From Ectocarpus siliculosus (taxonomy: Eukaryota > Sar > Phaeophyceae > Ectocarpales > Ectocarpaceae): a stretch of 64,000 bases of DNA. Under the pieces are notes generated by a model. The model searched no databases. It was not told where the DNA came from and was given only the letters and a program-made list of their open reading frames with translations. Positions 63,680 through 64,000 of the stretch are shown here, one piece after another. The DNA lies in the NCBI GenBank assembly GCA_000310025.1, contig FN648593.1, forward strand, positions 7,608 through 71,607, given 5' to 3'. A program made the translations under genes and the position numbers. Positions within the stretch are counted from its first letter, which is position 1. Every line of letters starts with the position of its first letter.

Positions 63680-64000
63680 CTGCTGCATGTGTGACCAGTT
63701 CAAAACGCATGCCAGAGAGGGGCCTTAAGCCGTTGACATCCACAAACTGCAGCCAATGGCGTGTGTTCATACTCATGCCCTCTGCTCGCGTCCCAGAAAC
63801 AGAGCGTGTTGTCCAGTTTTGATTGCAAACGGCCTGCAAACATGAACCAAAGTGTGTTGCGGTGTTGCCTTTTTGGTCTTTTTTCTTGTTCCGCCGCGTG
63901 TTTGCTCCGTGTGTCACCCGCGACCAGTCAAAAACGCATGCCAGAGAGATGCCTTTGGCCGACGACATCCACAAACAGTAGCCAATGGCGTGTGGTCATA
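63680..64000 (+). repeat. ~230-bp spaced direct repeat, two copies, running off the window
   Basis: AAAACGCATGCCAGAGAG, GACATCCACAAAC(T/A) and AGCCAATGGCGTGTG occur near 63,702-63,760 and 63,932-63,993 in the same order. The second copy reaches the window end. Confidence 0.8.

Overview
The window looks like nuclear DNA of a repeat-rich eukaryote with roughly balanced GC. Coding blocks are interrupted by GT-AG introns, many with GTGAGT or GTAAG donors, and there are no operons, Shine-Dalgarno sites or bacterial genes. Two scaffold gaps (runs of N) are present. A DIRS-like element, a Ty3/gypsy LTR element, intron-containing Helitrons and a transposase with a DUF6729-like domain sit together, which would suit an alga or other stramenopile-like protist such as a brown alga. 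The species cannot be fixed from the sequence.

Layout. 1-6.3 kb: a tyrosine-recombinase (DIRS-like) retrotransposon, cut by the left edge, with a gag-like zinc-knuckle ORF, a frameshifted RT-RNase H ORF, an intact-looking tyrosine recombinase, and then 2.2 tandem copies of a ~350-bp repeat. 6.3-14.7 kb: mostly non-coding repeats, with two exons of a decayed unknown gene (family A/B) at 10.4-11.2 kb. 14.74-14.91 kb: an artefactual-looking assembly gap. 15,055-26,527: a full-length Ty3/gypsy-type LTR retrotransposon on the minus strand. Its LTRs are 446 and 467 bp and nearly identical, and it has a PBS-like site, a G-rich tract and an insertion site inside a CAG repeat of a Gln-rich reading frame. 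Its order is Gag, protease remnant, RT, RNase H, a cytosine-C5 DNA methyltransferase domain, then integrase, all broken by frameshifts, stops and deletions.

26.5-32.5 kb: the disrupted Gln-rich frame, then a minus-strand Helitron Rep gene whose exon-intron structure can be followed through the HUH motif. 34.8-38.1 kb: a minus-strand transposase-like gene (DUF6729-like domain, two D-containing blocks of a probable RNase-H fold, and a 3'-5' exonuclease-like motif), with spliceable introns but several disabling lesions. 38.8-47.65 kb: a plus-strand multi-exon gene of unknown function, related to the fragment at 10.4 kb. It carries an unrelated Helitron fragment within it and ends with an acidic Gly-rich exon and AATAAA.

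47.7-64 kb: no confident gene. The region is dominated by foldback (hairpin) elements at 49.0-49.4 and 51.5-52.0 kb, dispersed repeats, a 72-bp minisatellite at 55.3-55.9 kb, a perfect 32-bp palindrome at 61.3 kb, and a few exon-like fragments.

The most notable observation is the DNA methyltransferase carried between RNase H and integrase in an LTR retrotransposon. Its LTRs indicate recent insertion although its proteins are disabled, so it was probably mobilised in trans.
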